Assembly (NCBI GenBank): GCA_027924645.1
Contig: BSBN01000809.1
Coordinates: forward strand, 49,692,001-49,756,000
DNA: 64,000 nt
Reading direction: 5' to 3'
From: Cunninghamia lanceolata
Taxonomy: Eukaryota; Streptophyta; Pinopsida; Cupressales; Cupressaceae
The notes beneath the pieces were generated by a model, which saw only the letters and a program-made list of their open reading frames with translations, was not told the DNA's origin and did no database searches. The position numbers and the translations under genes were made by a program. Positions 11,913-23,369 of this stretch are shown here, piece by piece. How positions within the stretch are numbered: position 1 is the first letter of the stretch; the number at the start of each line of letters is the position of its first letter.

Positions 11913-12471
11913 ATATATCGGCACCAAAGATTTCATCATCTTTCTAGTCGGCATCTGGAATAGTCAATATTTTCCCAAACTTTAGTCTATCGGCTGAATC
12001 CTTGCTTACCAAGTGATGCGTATCAAAGAGATAGTTATAGAGGTCATCAATCAAGTCGGCCAATCATGAATGATACCTTAAGAACCTTGATCACCATTAA
12101 TAACTCATTCGGATTAAGGTCTGATGCTCTGTTGGTAAGTTCTTCCTTTGACTATTCTGTCAAACAGGAACCCAAAACTTAGATATTCATATCTCTTCAC
12201 TCTTTCATCACCAGAGCCTCAATCCCTAGAATCTATCAGTAAAGGTGTTCCTCTTTACTTCCTCAAGTCCGCACTTTACAAAGATACTTCCTCTAAAAGA
12301 TCTGGACCTGACTGTCGAACCTTGCTGCATGCTCTGTTCTTGCTTACCGGACCAAAGTATTCTTCAATCTGACTTCCAGTAAAGACACACCATGTCCCGC
12401 GGATGTGTGGAATGGTCTTTGTTGCCATCAATGACAACACCCATGAAGCAACACGGTGTCTTTTGCCAACA
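11913..12471 (-). repeat. Truncated 3' LTR of element A
   Basis: About 560 bp match A's 5' LTR from TGTTGGCAAAAG at 12471 to roughly GATATATAA-type sequence near 11913, i.e. the U3 half. The R-U5 half and the target-site duplication are gone at the junction with the C-type LTR fragment. Confidence 0.8.
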
Positions 12472-12764
12472 ATCTCCCCCTTTGGCATTGATGGAAACAC
12501 TTAGTGAAAAATGACTAAGTGTCACACTACACTCCCCCTTGGCTGATGCTCTGTTCTAATGTACATTTTACTGGAGCTGCCCCTTAGCTAGATTCCACAT
12601 TTTTCACTGCTACTCACTCCCCCTTTGACATCAATGGCAAAGGGTAGAATCTGCACACCAAAAATCCCCAAAAATCAAACTATACTTAGCCGCATAAGTA
12701 TATATACATGTTATACTTACATATATTGAAGTATATTTGCAAAGGTTGTCTTCAACTAGGTGAA
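12472..12764 (-). promoter_or_regulatory. 3' UTR of A: polypurine tracts and hairpin
   Basis: The tract CCAAAGGGGGAGAT (minus strand, 12472-12485) abuts the 3' LTR. Two further GGGGGAG-like tracts lie near 12530 and 12620. Between the first two is a perfect 9-bp inverted repeat, ACACTTAGT (12497-12505) and ACTAAGTGT (12514-12522), with an 8-base AT-rich loop. The same group of elements is present in B. Confidence 0.75.
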
Positions 12765-15443
12765 TTCTGTTGCCCAATTCTGCTTCATCCTGTCCAAAAT
12801 TGAGATGTGACCACTCAACAGGAATGCAAAAGCTTCTGCCCTCTTAAGATCTGTCAGATCACTGGTTCAGGCTGTGGTCTGGGCATCAGTTAGGGCCTCA
12901 TGCATGACCTCTAATTTAGGGATAATCTTCCCTCTAAGTTCACCCATCCTACTTATTATGTTCTTCCTCTCCTTCTCAAGTGTCTTTATCTCATTTATAA
13001 CTACAATAGTTTGACATTCCTGGTTTATTATGGATATAGAGAGGATCAAAATTCTGAGAGAAGCTTGACAATTTATTCTCTTGTTCTTTCACTTTCTTCT
13101 CAATATCCTTTCACTTTAGACTAGCATAAACAAAATTTGTATACTTCTCCGCCATCTTTGAGAGCACTTTCTAAGCTCTTTATCCCAATATCCATATTTC
13201 TCCTATCATTGGTTATAAGACCTTGTAACTCGGTGAATCTCTTATCCATAAACTCTTTCCGGACCTTCTCCTCAGTTGATTTCTCCAAAGCCTCAAAATG
13301 AGTGCTGACAGAACTAACAAGAGACTTGAGATTACCAGATGAAGAGGTTGAGGAATCCTTCTGAAAGGATGGCATGATCTTTTCCAACACACCGGATGCT
13401 ATCTCTAGCAGCTCACAGTCTTCCATGTGAGACTTTAGAAGTTTCTCTTTTGCCTTTGCTTGGGAAAAGGATGCTATCTTCATTGTTTGAATCGGGGAGA
13501 GAGAATCAAAGTCGAATGGTCCTTGAAGTAGCTTCAGTTTATCAATCTCTATCATTTCTTTAGTCAAGAAATCTTTGACAGTTTCTGCAGTGTCTCTTGC
13601 CAGAGACAGTTTTCTTTCCTTCTACAGCTTTAGCACAGTCACTTGTGGTCTTCTTAGTTTGACCTTCTTCTCTTTCCTTCACTTCTTCTTTTTCCTCTAA
13701 TCTTTCTCCTCCTTTAGATCCGGAGACTGCTGGGGAATCTGGATGAGAGATATTTTCTTCTTCTTAGACTTCTTCTTCCGGAACAGAGGAATCCTAGTCC
13801 TTGGACTTCTCCTCACCTATCTCCTTTGTTTCTTCTGCAATCTTTTCAGTAGGATCTTTCTTTGATGCACTTTGCCCTTCAACATCAGAAGGTTCATCAC
13901 TTACGTCCTCTATAATGGGAATGTTGAATCTTTTGTATGCATTCCGGAGGATCTTTTCTGTCTCTTTTGCTACTTTGTTAGTTTCTCCGAGCATAAGCTG
14001 ATTCATTCTAGCTTTGCTCCGAAACTCATCCTTGCAATCTTTGAAGATCATATTCATTTTCTTCAGAGTGATTGAAGGATATAGCTGAATAGCTATCTGT
14101 TCTCGAATCTCAAGATCCTTTGCCTTAGCATTATTCTTCCTTATTTCTAATTCCTTCTCTAGGCTTTTGGGAATGAGAGATATGATTTCAATAAAAGCCT
14201 TATTGTAGATATTCAGATACTTGACTGTAGCTTCTTGCAAGATCTTCTGGTCAGCTTCATTATACTCATCATAGAACTCAGTCATTAGTTTTAGGTTCCC
14301 ATCCATAGTAACTGATTTGATGATATCATCAATGCGAAGAGTGGGCTTTTCAACAAATTCCTCTGCCTTCTCTTCTTTGCCTTGACTGGTAGAGGGTTCA
14401 CTGGATGTTTTCTTCTTCTTCATTTTCTTGACCTCTTCTTCAGATTCAGTCTCTTTATCATCCTTTTGACTGGCATAAGATCTTGTGGCCTTTGTCTTAG
14501 TTCTCTTCTCTCCTTTACCAGATGATTTTGCTTCCGGTTTTGATGCCTTTGAGCTCTTAGCAATGGTAGGTGCAGAGGTCTTAGAGGATCTGGTCCAGGA
14601 GGGGACTTCCACCGGAGCACTGTCTTTCTCTGCTTTTTCTTTTTCTTTCTCTGCCCTTTATATCTTCTCTCTATTTACATCAAGTGCCTCCTTTGAAATT
14701 TCATGCCTCTTGGCAAAATCTTCTACTTCCCTCCTTACCTTTCTCTTGATCTTAGGCTATCTCAGTTCAACATGAACTTTTATACTTAGTTCTTGGTAAG
14801 TTCCAAAGCTTTCTGCCTTAGGATCTTTGGGCTGGCTCAGTAGATGTTAGATATGTAGTTCTAGGATTTTCTCATCAACCTCATACCCCATTGGCATGAT
14901 CCATACTATTCTTGGTTTTACTGCCTCCATCAGACATTGATCAGTGTCTACCATAAAGCACACTATATCCTTGTATTTTTCAACTAGGGATTGGGGAATT
15001 CTTTCTCTAGCCTGCATCATGCTTTGGAAGTTTTTGAAGTAACCCCACAGTATTGTGTTTTGTGCCTTGACATCACCAAGCCCATGCAAGTAATCTCTGA
15101 TTTGAATTGCAACAGGTATGTCATTCTGCCATACCCAACCACTGGATCCAGGCAGCTCATTCATAAAGTAGAAGAACAAACATAGTATCAGCCCACCATA
15201 CTTGAAAGAGTTCTTCTTGTCCTTCTTGATCTTTTGTAGGTTTTCCATCAGTTGGCTTAGAAGGAGTTCACAAAGATCATACTCTGCATTTTTTCTCAAC
15301 ATTTCATAAGCAGTGTAGATTGATGTTCTGGATATAGAATTTTCTCTGCTGGAGTGATATATCTTGTAGCCAATAATCATGGAGGCAAACTTGATCTCCA
15401 GATCTATGCTATCCTTAATTGTCATTGCTCTTTTATCAAATTT
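12765..15443 (-). pseudogene. ORF2 of element A (unknown protein, broken)
   Basis: The minus strand encodes an ORF2-like product in blocks: 15425-14847 (192 aa), 14846-14613 with stops, 14612-13794 (272 aa), 13567-13121 and 13049-12867. The first block contains IGYKIYHSSREN, DLCELLLSQL and GGLILCLFFYFMNELP. The middle is a charged lysine/glutamate linker, and the end is probably coiled coil (LEKERKNIISRMGELRGKI). The TAA ending the first block is also present in B, with sensible protein continuing in frame after it. The N-terminus present in B is deleted here. I do not recognise the family. The layout of a globular N-domain, acidic linker and coiled coil would suit a structural protein, but that is inference. 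Confidence 0.7.
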
Positions 15444-15637
15444 ATATGTTCCTCTGTGAACCCTTTAATCTGCAACTTACCTTGTGCCAATTTCAGGCAC
15501 CAATTAACTAGCTGGGGGAAAATATTTTTCCTTGTGTCTCCCCCTGACCCTGAGCTCACCATTTAATTTCTGGAAGGAATATCAACACCAAATTCTGGTG
15601 TGGATCCATCCCCAACATTTTCTGTACTCCTCTTCAT

Positions 15638-16745
15638 CTAAATCTTGTTCATCTCCCTTTTAACTTCATCCGCATTCACTTTTCCTTTTCCTTTGTCTTG
15701 ATTCTGATTATGATGCATCGGACCCCTTTTATCTTGATTCTTGCTGCTACAGAATTTGGCAATATGACTGGATCTATTGCAATTGTGGAAAACAACATTT
15801 CTTTGCATTTTTGACTGATATCCTCTTGATCTACATTGATTAGCCATATGTCCCATTCTATTGCATGCAAAGCATCTACCATTGAATGAGTTGTTCATTT
15901 GCATATTTCTACATTTATGAGATTTGTGACCATACCTTTTTGCAGTTGAAACACTATCTGGAGAAGGATGAATTAGTCTGATTCATTCTCTTTCTGCATT
16001 GATTTGCTTTATGACTGAAGTTATTGCAGTTGTGGCAGTATCCATTGAAGGATGGATATCTTTGAGCATTAGGTTGCCTTACTGGAGGTCTTCTAGACTA
16101 GTTTCTTTGATTTCCTGATCCAAAATTCTTCTGACCGGATCCAGAGCTTTCACCTTTCTCATATCCCAAGCCATGCTTGTCATCTACCCTCTTTTGACTT
16201 TCAAGAAGCACTTCAAGTGGAGCAGAGCTTATCTTGAATTTTTCTTTGTATTCATTTGTTGTTTGAAGATCCTTTTTAAGAGTGTCTATTTGATCCTCGA
16301 GTTTTTCTTCATTCTCTCTAGCATCTTCAAGATCAGATTCCAGATGCCTGATTATTCTATCCATTTTGTGGCAGTCTTCTGACTTCTCCTTGAGAGATTG
16401 ATTTAGATTATCTTCAATTTCTTGGGTGAATTTTATAACTCCTGATTCCATTTCATGTCTCACCATAATGACTTCTTTTGATAGTTTCTCACATAACTTA
16501 TTTTTCTGATTCAATTTTTCATTAGTATCATTGACTTCACTTTGATTTGTTAATTGTTGAAGTAGTTTCTTTCTCTTTTTCACTGAGATAATTTTTCTCT
16601 AAGTTCAATTATGAAATCATCAGCTTGTTTGAGTCTTTCCTTCAGGGCATTGACTTTAGAATGAGATTGCTCAAGGTCGTCTAGGGCAGACTGAAGTTTC
16701 TCCCTCACCCACACATATCCATTGAGATTCCCAGATCTTCCTCAA
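15638..16745 (-). pseudogene. ORF1 of element A: coiled coil plus zinc knuckles
   Basis: Minus-strand translation gives a long charged heptad-like region (16583-16098: KLCEKLSKEVIMVRHEMESG, then DQIDTLKKDLQTTNEYKEKF). CCHC zinc knuckles follow between 16060 and 15720, including CFACNRMGHMANQC. Start codon context near 16720 and several joints are frameshifted, with stops near 16100 and 15945. It is highly similar to ORF1 of B. CCHC knuckles are the nucleic-acid-binding motif of retroviral-type nucleocapsids, so a Gag-like packaging role is likely. Confidence 0.8.
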
Positions 16746-16772
16746 GCTGTTAGACTCTGTTTGGAGGAAATT

Positions 16773-16785
16773 GGCTCTGATACCA
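16773..16785 (-). other. Primer-binding site of A
   Basis: On the minus strand the sequence is TGGTATCAGAGCC, two bases inside the 5' LTR end. It is a perfect initiator tRNA-Met primer-site core. Confidence 0.85.
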
Positions 16786-16787
16786 AT

Positions 16788-17890
16788 TGTTGATAACTGA
16801 GAGGGGGGGTGAATCAGTTATCTTAATTATTTAACTTTCTTTTCTTCTTTACAATTAGTGTAGTATCAAAACTTGTAAGCATAAATGAACATGAAAGCAG
16901 AAATGAAGTCAACACACATAACACAAGGATTTTTACGTGGAAAGCCCTGTTAAGGGAAAAACCACGAGGTGACTAACCCAAGATTGTATTCTCTATTAAA
17001 AGAATAGATGTACAAAAATGGCACTTGCCAATTAGGGCTCACTGCCCGAGCACACTGCTCACAAGAGGCTCACTACCTACAAGAGACTCACTGTCTACAA
17101 GTTATAATGAAAGTAACCAAGTGATTGAACTGATAAGAAGCATCCACATATGCTGAGGTTCAGTTATGGTTAGGCTCAATAAATTGATCTGCTGCACTTC
17201 ATTCTTCCTCTGTCTTAGACTGCTGTTCTATCACATACCGGACTTTTCTTTCTGCTACTACACTGTTCTCTGCTATTCTTCGCACAACACAACATTCAAC
17301 ACACACCTTCTCATCAAAATCCATTTGGTATATATATCCGCACCAAGGATTTCATCATCTTTCTAGTCGGCATCTGGAATAGTCAATATTTTCCCAAACT
17401 CTAGTCTGTCAGTTGAATCCTTTCTTACCAAGTGATGCATATCAAAGAGATAGTTATAGAGGTCATCAATCAAGTTGGCCAATCATGAATGATACCTTAA
17501 GAACTTTGATCACCATCAATAACTCATCTGGATTAAGGTCTGATGCTCTGCCGGTAAGTTCTTCCTTTGACTATTCTGCCAAACAGGAACCCAAAACTCA
17601 GATATTCATATCTCTTCACTCTTTCATCACCAGAGGCTCAATCCCTGGAATCTATTAGTAAAGGTGTTCCTCTTTACTTCCCCAAGTCCACATTTTACAA
17701 AGATACTTCCTCTAAGAGATCCGGACCTGACTGTCGGACCTTGCTGCATGCTCTGTTCTTGCTTACCAGACCAAAGTATTATTCAATCTGACTTCCGGTA
17801 AAGACACACCATGTCCTGCGGATGTGTGGAATAGTCTTTGTTGCCATCAATGACAACACCCATGAAGCAACACAGTGTCTCTTGCCAACA
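16788..17890 (-). repeat. 5' LTR of element A
   Basis: 1103 bp from TGTTGGCAAGAG (17890, minus) to ...CAGTTATCAACA (16788). The terminal hairpin GATAACTGA/TCAGTTATC lies at 16792-16822. A minus-strand TATA-like run is near 17328-17338. The R-U5 part repeats GCAGTGAGC-like words before the CACG..GTTTTTCC block. ORFs within it are by-products. Confidence 0.9.
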
Positions 17891-18779
17891 TAACTGTGAT
17901 CTTGTTTATTGCTCTAGAGTCAGTACAAATTCTCCATTCTCCATCCTTCTTTGGTGCAAGCACTGCAGGTACTGAACAAGGACTCAAAATTTGTCTGATC
18001 AAACCTTTCCTCAACAACTCTTGTATCTATCTATTTAGTTCTTCGTTCTCTGCCGGTGTCATCCGATGTGCTGCTTTATTAGGCAAACTTGATCCCGGTA
18101 TAAGATCCATGTGATGACTGATACTCCTTATAGTTGGTAATCCTTTAGGTACATTATCTGATATGATGTCTTCATACTCTTTCAGCAATTCTCTTATCTC
18201 CTCCGGTTCAATTTCTTTCTTTACTACTTCAGGCATTTTAGGAATCAAGGCATAACACATACTTTCCTGTTTCAAACCATCCAAAAATTTCCTTCCATCT
18301 ACCAAACAGATTCTAGCATTCCCACATACCACATCTTTAGGATCATGCTCCAAAGGAGTCAAAGTAATTCTTTTCCCATTTGCTGCTATAGTATATGTGT
18401 TCTTTCTCCCATCATGTATAGCTTTTCTATCATGCTGCCAAGGTCTACCCAACAAGATATGACAATCATTCATAGGCATAATATCACACAAGACTTCATC
18501 ATGATAAGATCCAATATGAAATTTCACCAAACATTGTTCACTCACCAGTACCTTATGATCATCTTGAATCCATGCTATCTGATAGGGCTTAGGGTGTTTC
18601 AATCTTTCCAACATCAGCTTAGTCACCATCTCCTCTGAAACTAGGCTATCTGAACTACCACTATCAATTACAACTTTACAACACTTACCTCCGGATTTGT
18701 ATCTAGTTTTGAACAAACTTTTCCTTTGTGATGGTTCCTCATTTGTCTCTATTTGAAATAGCACTCTCCTCATCACCAA
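17891..18779 (-). pseudogene. pol: Ty3/gypsy protease and start of RT (element E)
   Basis: The 250-codon frame at 18779-18027 contains the aspartic protease motif VIDSGSSDSLVS and the ILLGRPW flap-side motif typical of gypsy proteases. It then enters RT with GLPTIRSISHHMDLIPG. Beyond a stop near 18026 the frame continues with [20 protein letters not shown] and ends at 17891, where element A is inserted. Catalytic RT (YxDD), RNase H and integrase are absent; they lay beyond A and are lost. The motif wording fits the chromovirus-like part of Ty3/gypsy, but lineage is not certain. Confidence 0.85.
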
Positions 18780-18789
18780 TTATTCTCCT

Positions 18790-19945
18790 TTCTCAGGTTT
18801 ACCAACAGAACTGGGTGATCCAACAGGTTCTTCAACATAGGCTGCTCTTCCACTATTTTTGTCCTCTTACTTGTACTACCCTGATTACATTCAAATGCTC
18901 TATGTCCTTCACCTCCACACTTGAAACAAGTACCTCTGAATGTCCTCTTATCAAATTCTCTTACTTCTCTTCTGTATCCTTCAATCTAGTATGCACTAGG
19001 GTTTCCTTTCCGGTAAAAATTTCTGTCATCTCTCTAGTAAGCATTGTTAACTCTGTCATCCTTCTTAAATGGGCTGTCAAACTTGTTTTGCTCCACAAAT
19101 GATCTATCATATCTGGAAAATGCTTTACCTCTCTAAAATTTACCTCCTCTGCCTCTCTGTCTCTGATCATGTCTCTTATTCAGCTTCTCTTCAACTTTTA
19201 GGGCAAACTGATATGCTTCTTCCAAAGATGTCATCCTTACCAAACTTAGTTCTTCTTGAATATTCAATCTCAGTCCATTGATGTATTTTGCCACTTTCTC
19301 CTTGTTTGCTTCACTATGTTTTGTCCTTATGATCATTTTATGAAATTCTTCAGTGTACTCCTTCACAGATTTCTCCTTTTGTCTTAAGTTTTGCAATCTT
19401 TTCAACAACTCCAACTCATAGTCAGTAGGTATAAACTGATTCTTTAACTTTTTCACCATCTGGTCCCACTTTGTAATATTTTTTTTTCCTCTTCTGTTTC
19501 TTTCTAAATGAACTTGTTTCCACCATATAGCAGCATGTCCTTTCAACTTTGTCTTTGCAAATTTCACCTTCTCCAGATCTTCAATTTCTTCATATTCAAA
19601 GTATTCTTCCATATCATTTATCTAGTCAATCAATTCTTCAGAGTTCAAATTACCAGCATAATTCAGCACATCAACTCTAGGTCTTTGTCCAATCTTTGAA
19701 ATAGCTCGCAACATCTTTAAAAGATCTAATTCTTCTTCTTTATTACCTTCTAGGGTTTCACCAGTTTGTTCAGCAGACTGAAATTCCTCTTCATCGTCAC
19801 TTTCAACATTAGGTCTCGGTGTCAATCCTCTTCGCCTATCTTCTTCAACAACATCCAAATGAATTCACATCGTTCTCATCAATTCCATCATCTCATCCAT
19901 TCTATTAGCCATTGTACCAACAAGAGGAACTCTTTGCGGTGGCAT
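18790..19945 (-). pseudogene. gag: Ty3/gypsy gag of element E
   Basis: Read from ATG at 19945, with stops near 19860 and 19620. The 19612-19133 frame has the retrotransposon Gag core: AKTKLKGHAAIWWKQVH, then FHKMIIRTKHSEANKEKVAK and a lysine/arginine-rich tail. A CCHC knuckle CFKCGGEGHRAFEC lies near 18888-18929. An acidic leader (MDVVEEDRRRG...) precedes the core at 19858-19622. Gag packages the RNA; here it is inactivated by several stops. Confidence 0.85.
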
Positions 19946-20085
19946 CTTCCTAGGATCAAGTACAAACTGCCTCAGGTTCGGCGATCGGGCTACAAGTGAC
20001 AACTGCCTCTTGATCGACAATCTGTTTACAACAAGATCTTATGGAATCCCCTTTGCCAATTTGCTCCAAAAAAAGAAAACTTTTT

Positions 20086-20096
20086 CTTTGATACCA
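20086..20096 (-). other. Primer-binding site of E
   Basis: TGGTATCAAAG on the minus strand, five bases inside the inferred LTR end at 20102. It matches the initiator tRNA-Met site with one change. Confidence 0.65.
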
Positions 20097-20101
20097 CTTG
20101 G

Positions 20102-20396
20102 TGCAGTCATGGTAGGAGGATTCACAGAATGAACTGTCCAGACCGTGCAGCAAGAGTAAACACAATAGAAACAACTCAAGGAAATGGAACAAATGCAGAT
20201 TCAGTCATTCAGTATATCATAGAATTCAAATACAATCTGGTCGGCAACACGCGGGCTTAGAATTAGGGCTCACAGGCTTAATTACATACATGCACAAGAT
20301 AAAGCTTTGAAGCTCCTTCGCACAAAATCTAAACTAGCAGATCTTTCTTTATGTGAATAGCTTGATAAATACTTTCCTAAGGATCTATTACATCAA
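20102..20396 (-). repeat. 5' LTR of E, downstream part
   Basis: Lies between E's primer site and the insertion point of element B. It is placed as LTR by position only, because E has no second LTR in the window. It continues beyond B at 27871. Confidence 0.5.
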
Positions 20397-20401
20397 TATA
20401 T

Positions 20402-21473
20402 TGTTGGCAAGAGACACGTGTGGCTTCATGAGTGTTGTCATTGGTGGCAACAAAGTCCATGCCACACATCCGCAGGACATGGTGTGTCTATATCGGAAGT
20501 TAGATTGAAGAGTATTTTGGTCCGGTGACGAAAAACAGAGCATGCAACAAGGTCCAAAAATCAGGTCCAGATCTCTCAGAGGAAGTATCTCAGTTAAGTG
20601 CGGACTTGGGGAAGTCAAGAGGAGTACCATGACTAATATATTCTAGAGATTGAGCCTCCGGTGATGTAAGAGTGAAAAGATATGAACACCTAAGTATTGG
20701 GTTCCTGTTTGGCAGAGTAGACTGAGGAAGAACTGACCGGTAGAGCTTTAGACTTTAATCCAGATGAGATATTGATGGTAATCAAGTTTCTTAAGGGATA
20801 ATTCATGATTGGATGACATGATTGATGACTTCTATAAGCATCTCTTTGATACGCATCACTTGGTAAGCAAGGATTCAGCCGACAGACCAAAGTTTGGGAA
20901 AATATTGAGTATTCTGAATGCCGACTAGAAAAATGTTGAAATCCTGTGCGGATATATATACTAGATGGATTTCAATGAGAAGGTGTGTGTGGTATGTTGT
21001 GTGGTGCGACGAAAAGTAGAGAACAGTGTGGAAGTAGTAAAACAGATCCGGTATGTGATAGGACAACAGCACCAAAGAAGAGGAAGAATGAAGTGCAGTA
21101 GATCAGTATATTGAGCCTAACCAAAACTGAACCTCAGCATATGTGGATGCTTCTCATCAGTTCAAGTATCTTGTTACATTCTTTGTATCTTGTAGGCAGT
21201 GAGCCTCTTGTGAGCAGTGTGCTCAAGCAGTGAGCCCTAATTGGCAAGTGCCATTTTGTACTTCTATTCTTTTAACAGAGAATACAGTCTTGGGTTAGTC
21301 ACCCCGTGGTTTTTCCTCTAACAGGGTTTTCCACGTCAAAATTATTGTGTTATGTGTATTGATTTTGTTTCTATGGATGCTTATTTGGTTTGATGCTACA
21401 CTAGTTATTAAAGAAGAATAGAAAGTTGAATTAATTAAGATAACTGATTCACCCCCCCTCTCAGTTATTAATA
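20402..21473 (+). repeat. 5' LTR of element B
   Basis: 1072 bp, TGTTGGCAAGAG to ...AGTTATTAATA. A TATA-like run GATATATATA lies at 20951-20960. R-U5 shows three GCAGTGAGC-like words (21196-21240). The terminal hairpin spans 21439-21469, with the last stem base mutated. The end is TA where the A copy has CA. Confidence 0.9.
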
Positions 21474-21475
21474 AT

Positions 21476-21487
21476 TGGTATCAGAGC
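21476..21487 (+). other. Primer-binding site of B
   Basis: TGGTATCAGAGC, a perfect initiator tRNA-Met complement, two bases after the LTR. Confidence 0.9.
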
Positions 21488-21544
21488 TAAGTTCCTCTAG
21501 ACAAAGCCTAACACCTTGAAGAAGATCTAGGAATCTCAATAGAT

Positions 21545-22645
21545 ATGTATGGTATGAGGGAACAACTTCAGTCTGCTCTAGATGATCTTGATCAATCTCA
21601 CTCTAAAGTCAATGAGCTGAGGGAAAGACTCAAACAAGCTGATGATTTCATAAATGAACTCAAAGAAAAACTAAGTATTTCAATGAAGAAAAGAAAGGAT
21701 CTTCTTCAACAATTAGCAAGTCAAAATGAAGCCAATGATACTAATGAAGATCTAAATGAGAAAACCAAGTTATGTGAGAAGTTATCAAAAGAAATCATTA
21801 TGGTAAGACATGAAATGGAATCAGGAGTTATGAAATTCACCCAAGAAATTGAAGAGAAAAGAACAAGTGAAGATAATCTAAAACAATCTCTCAAGGAGAA
21901 GTCAGAAGACTGTTACAAAATGGATAGAATAATCAGGCACCTAAAATCTGATCTTGAAGAAGCTAGAGACAGTGAAGAACAACTTGAGAATCAGATAGAC
22001 ACTCTTAAAAGGGATCTTCAAACAACAAATGAATACAAAGAGAAATTCAAGATAAGCTCTGCTCAGCTTGAAGTTCTCCTTGAAAGCCAAAAGAGGGTAG
22101 ATGACAAGCAAGGATTGGGGTATGAGAAAGGTGAAAGCTCCGGATCCAGTCAGAAGAACTTTGGATTAGAAAATCTAAGGAACATGCCTAGAAGACCTCC
22201 GGTAAGGCAACCAAATGCTCAAAGATATCCATCCTTCAATGGATACTGCCACAATTGCAATAACTTTGGTCATAAAGCAAATTAGTGCAGAAGAAGAATG
22301 AATCAGACTAATTCATCCTTCTCCGAACAATGCTTTAATTGCAAAAGGTATGGTCACAAATCTCATGAGTGTAGAAATATACAAATGAACAAATCATTCA
22401 ATGGTAGATGCTTTGCATGCAATAGAATGGGACATTTGGCTAATCAGTGTAGATCAAGAGGATATCAGTCAAATATGCAAAGAAATGTTGTTTGCTACAA
22501 TTGCAATAGATCCGGTCATATTGCTAAATTCTGTAGAAGTAAGAATCAGGATAAAAGGGGTCTGGTGCATCAAAATCAAAATCAAGACAAAGGAAAAGGA
22601 AAAGTGAATACGGATGAAGTTCAAAGGGAGATGAACAAGATTTAG
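21545..22645 (+). pseudogene. ORF1 of element B: Gag-like coiled coil with four CCHC knuckles
   Basis: Begins at ATG 21545, 57 bases after the primer site. Residues 1-170 are strongly charged with heptad-like spacing (e.g. DDLDQSHSKVNELRERLKQA), predicting a long coiled coil. A glycine/serine linker follows, then four CCHC knuckles of C-X2-C-X4-H-X4-C form: CHNCNNFGHKAN*C, CFNCKRYGHKSHEC, CFACNRMGHLANQC and CYNCNRSGHIAKFC. A TAG at 22283-22285 cuts the first knuckle just before its last cysteine; A has glutamine there. The tail is basic. It is unlike ordinary copia Gag, which has one knuckle and a UBN2 domain. RNA binding is well supported; assembly is inferred. Confidence 0.85.
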
Positions 22646-23369
22646 GTAAAGAGAAGTGCAGAAAATGTTGGGGATGGATCCGCACCAGACTCTGGTGCTG
22701 ATATTCCTTCCGGAAACTAAATAGATGAGCTCTAGCTCAGGGGGAGTCACAAAAGAAAACAAGTTCCCCCATCCAGTCAATTGGTGCCTGAAATTGGCAT
22801 ATGGAAGTTGCGGATTAAAGGGTTCTCAGAGAAACATCTTAATAAGCCTTGGTAAAGATATGAAAGATCCGCAAGAAATTTAGAAGAAGTTAGTCATTCA
22901 AGATTGATCCGGTTTAACAGTCATCCAGTAAGAATAGGATTTTCATAGTTAGATCCGATATAATTCAAAAATTAAGGTATTTTGGTCTGCGGATAGATGA
23001 AATAATTGGAGAAAGGAAGATAGATTGTCAATAATCACCGAGAATAACTCTAAGTGCATCTCAGTGATCCGGAAAAGATCTTTTTCAGAACAAGGAAAAT
23101 AAGGCAACCAGAATGACTTAAGTTACACATTTATTGCAAAGTGGATTTAGGGTTTGCGCAGAAATATAAGGGTTCTCTTATTGAACATTTGCACATTCAC
23201 ATTCAAGAAAAAGAGAAAAGGAGCTCTGCAACAAAATTGTTTCAAGCCTTTCAAAGATCAACCGCAGAAGTCGATTCTTCCAACAATCCGATCCGGCTCA
23301 TATCGTGAACCCTAGAAGTGTAAAAGGTATTTTCCGCTCTTGAAAACCTCTCTCTGAATCTTTTGAAAG
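22646..23369 (+). other. Spacer between ORF1 and ORF2 of B
   Basis: No sustained frame. A purine-rich GGGGGAGTCAC word occurs at 22740. Part of this spacer and the start of ORF2 are deleted in A. It may contain a splice or reinitiation signal for ORF2, but none is identifiable. Confidence 0.5.

Larger units (their letters stand above)
11913..17890 (-). mobile_element. Element A: non-autonomous LTR element (minus strand)
   Basis: Order on the minus strand: 5' LTR (17890-16788), primer site, ORF1 (coiled coil and zinc knuckles), ORF2, polypurine tract and a truncated 3' LTR. No protease, integrase, reverse transcriptase or RNase H motif is visible in the roughly 4.3-kb interior. It interrupts the RT of gypsy element E at 17890/17891. 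Compared with sister copy B, A lacks about 1 kb between the zinc knuckles and the ORF2 core, with the junction near 15443. The far end of the 3' LTR is missing. Confidence 0.85.

Noticed and set aside
13801..14075. Plus-strand ORFs opposite ORF2 of A
   Set aside because: Shadow frames of the lysine/glutamate-rich minus-strand coding region.
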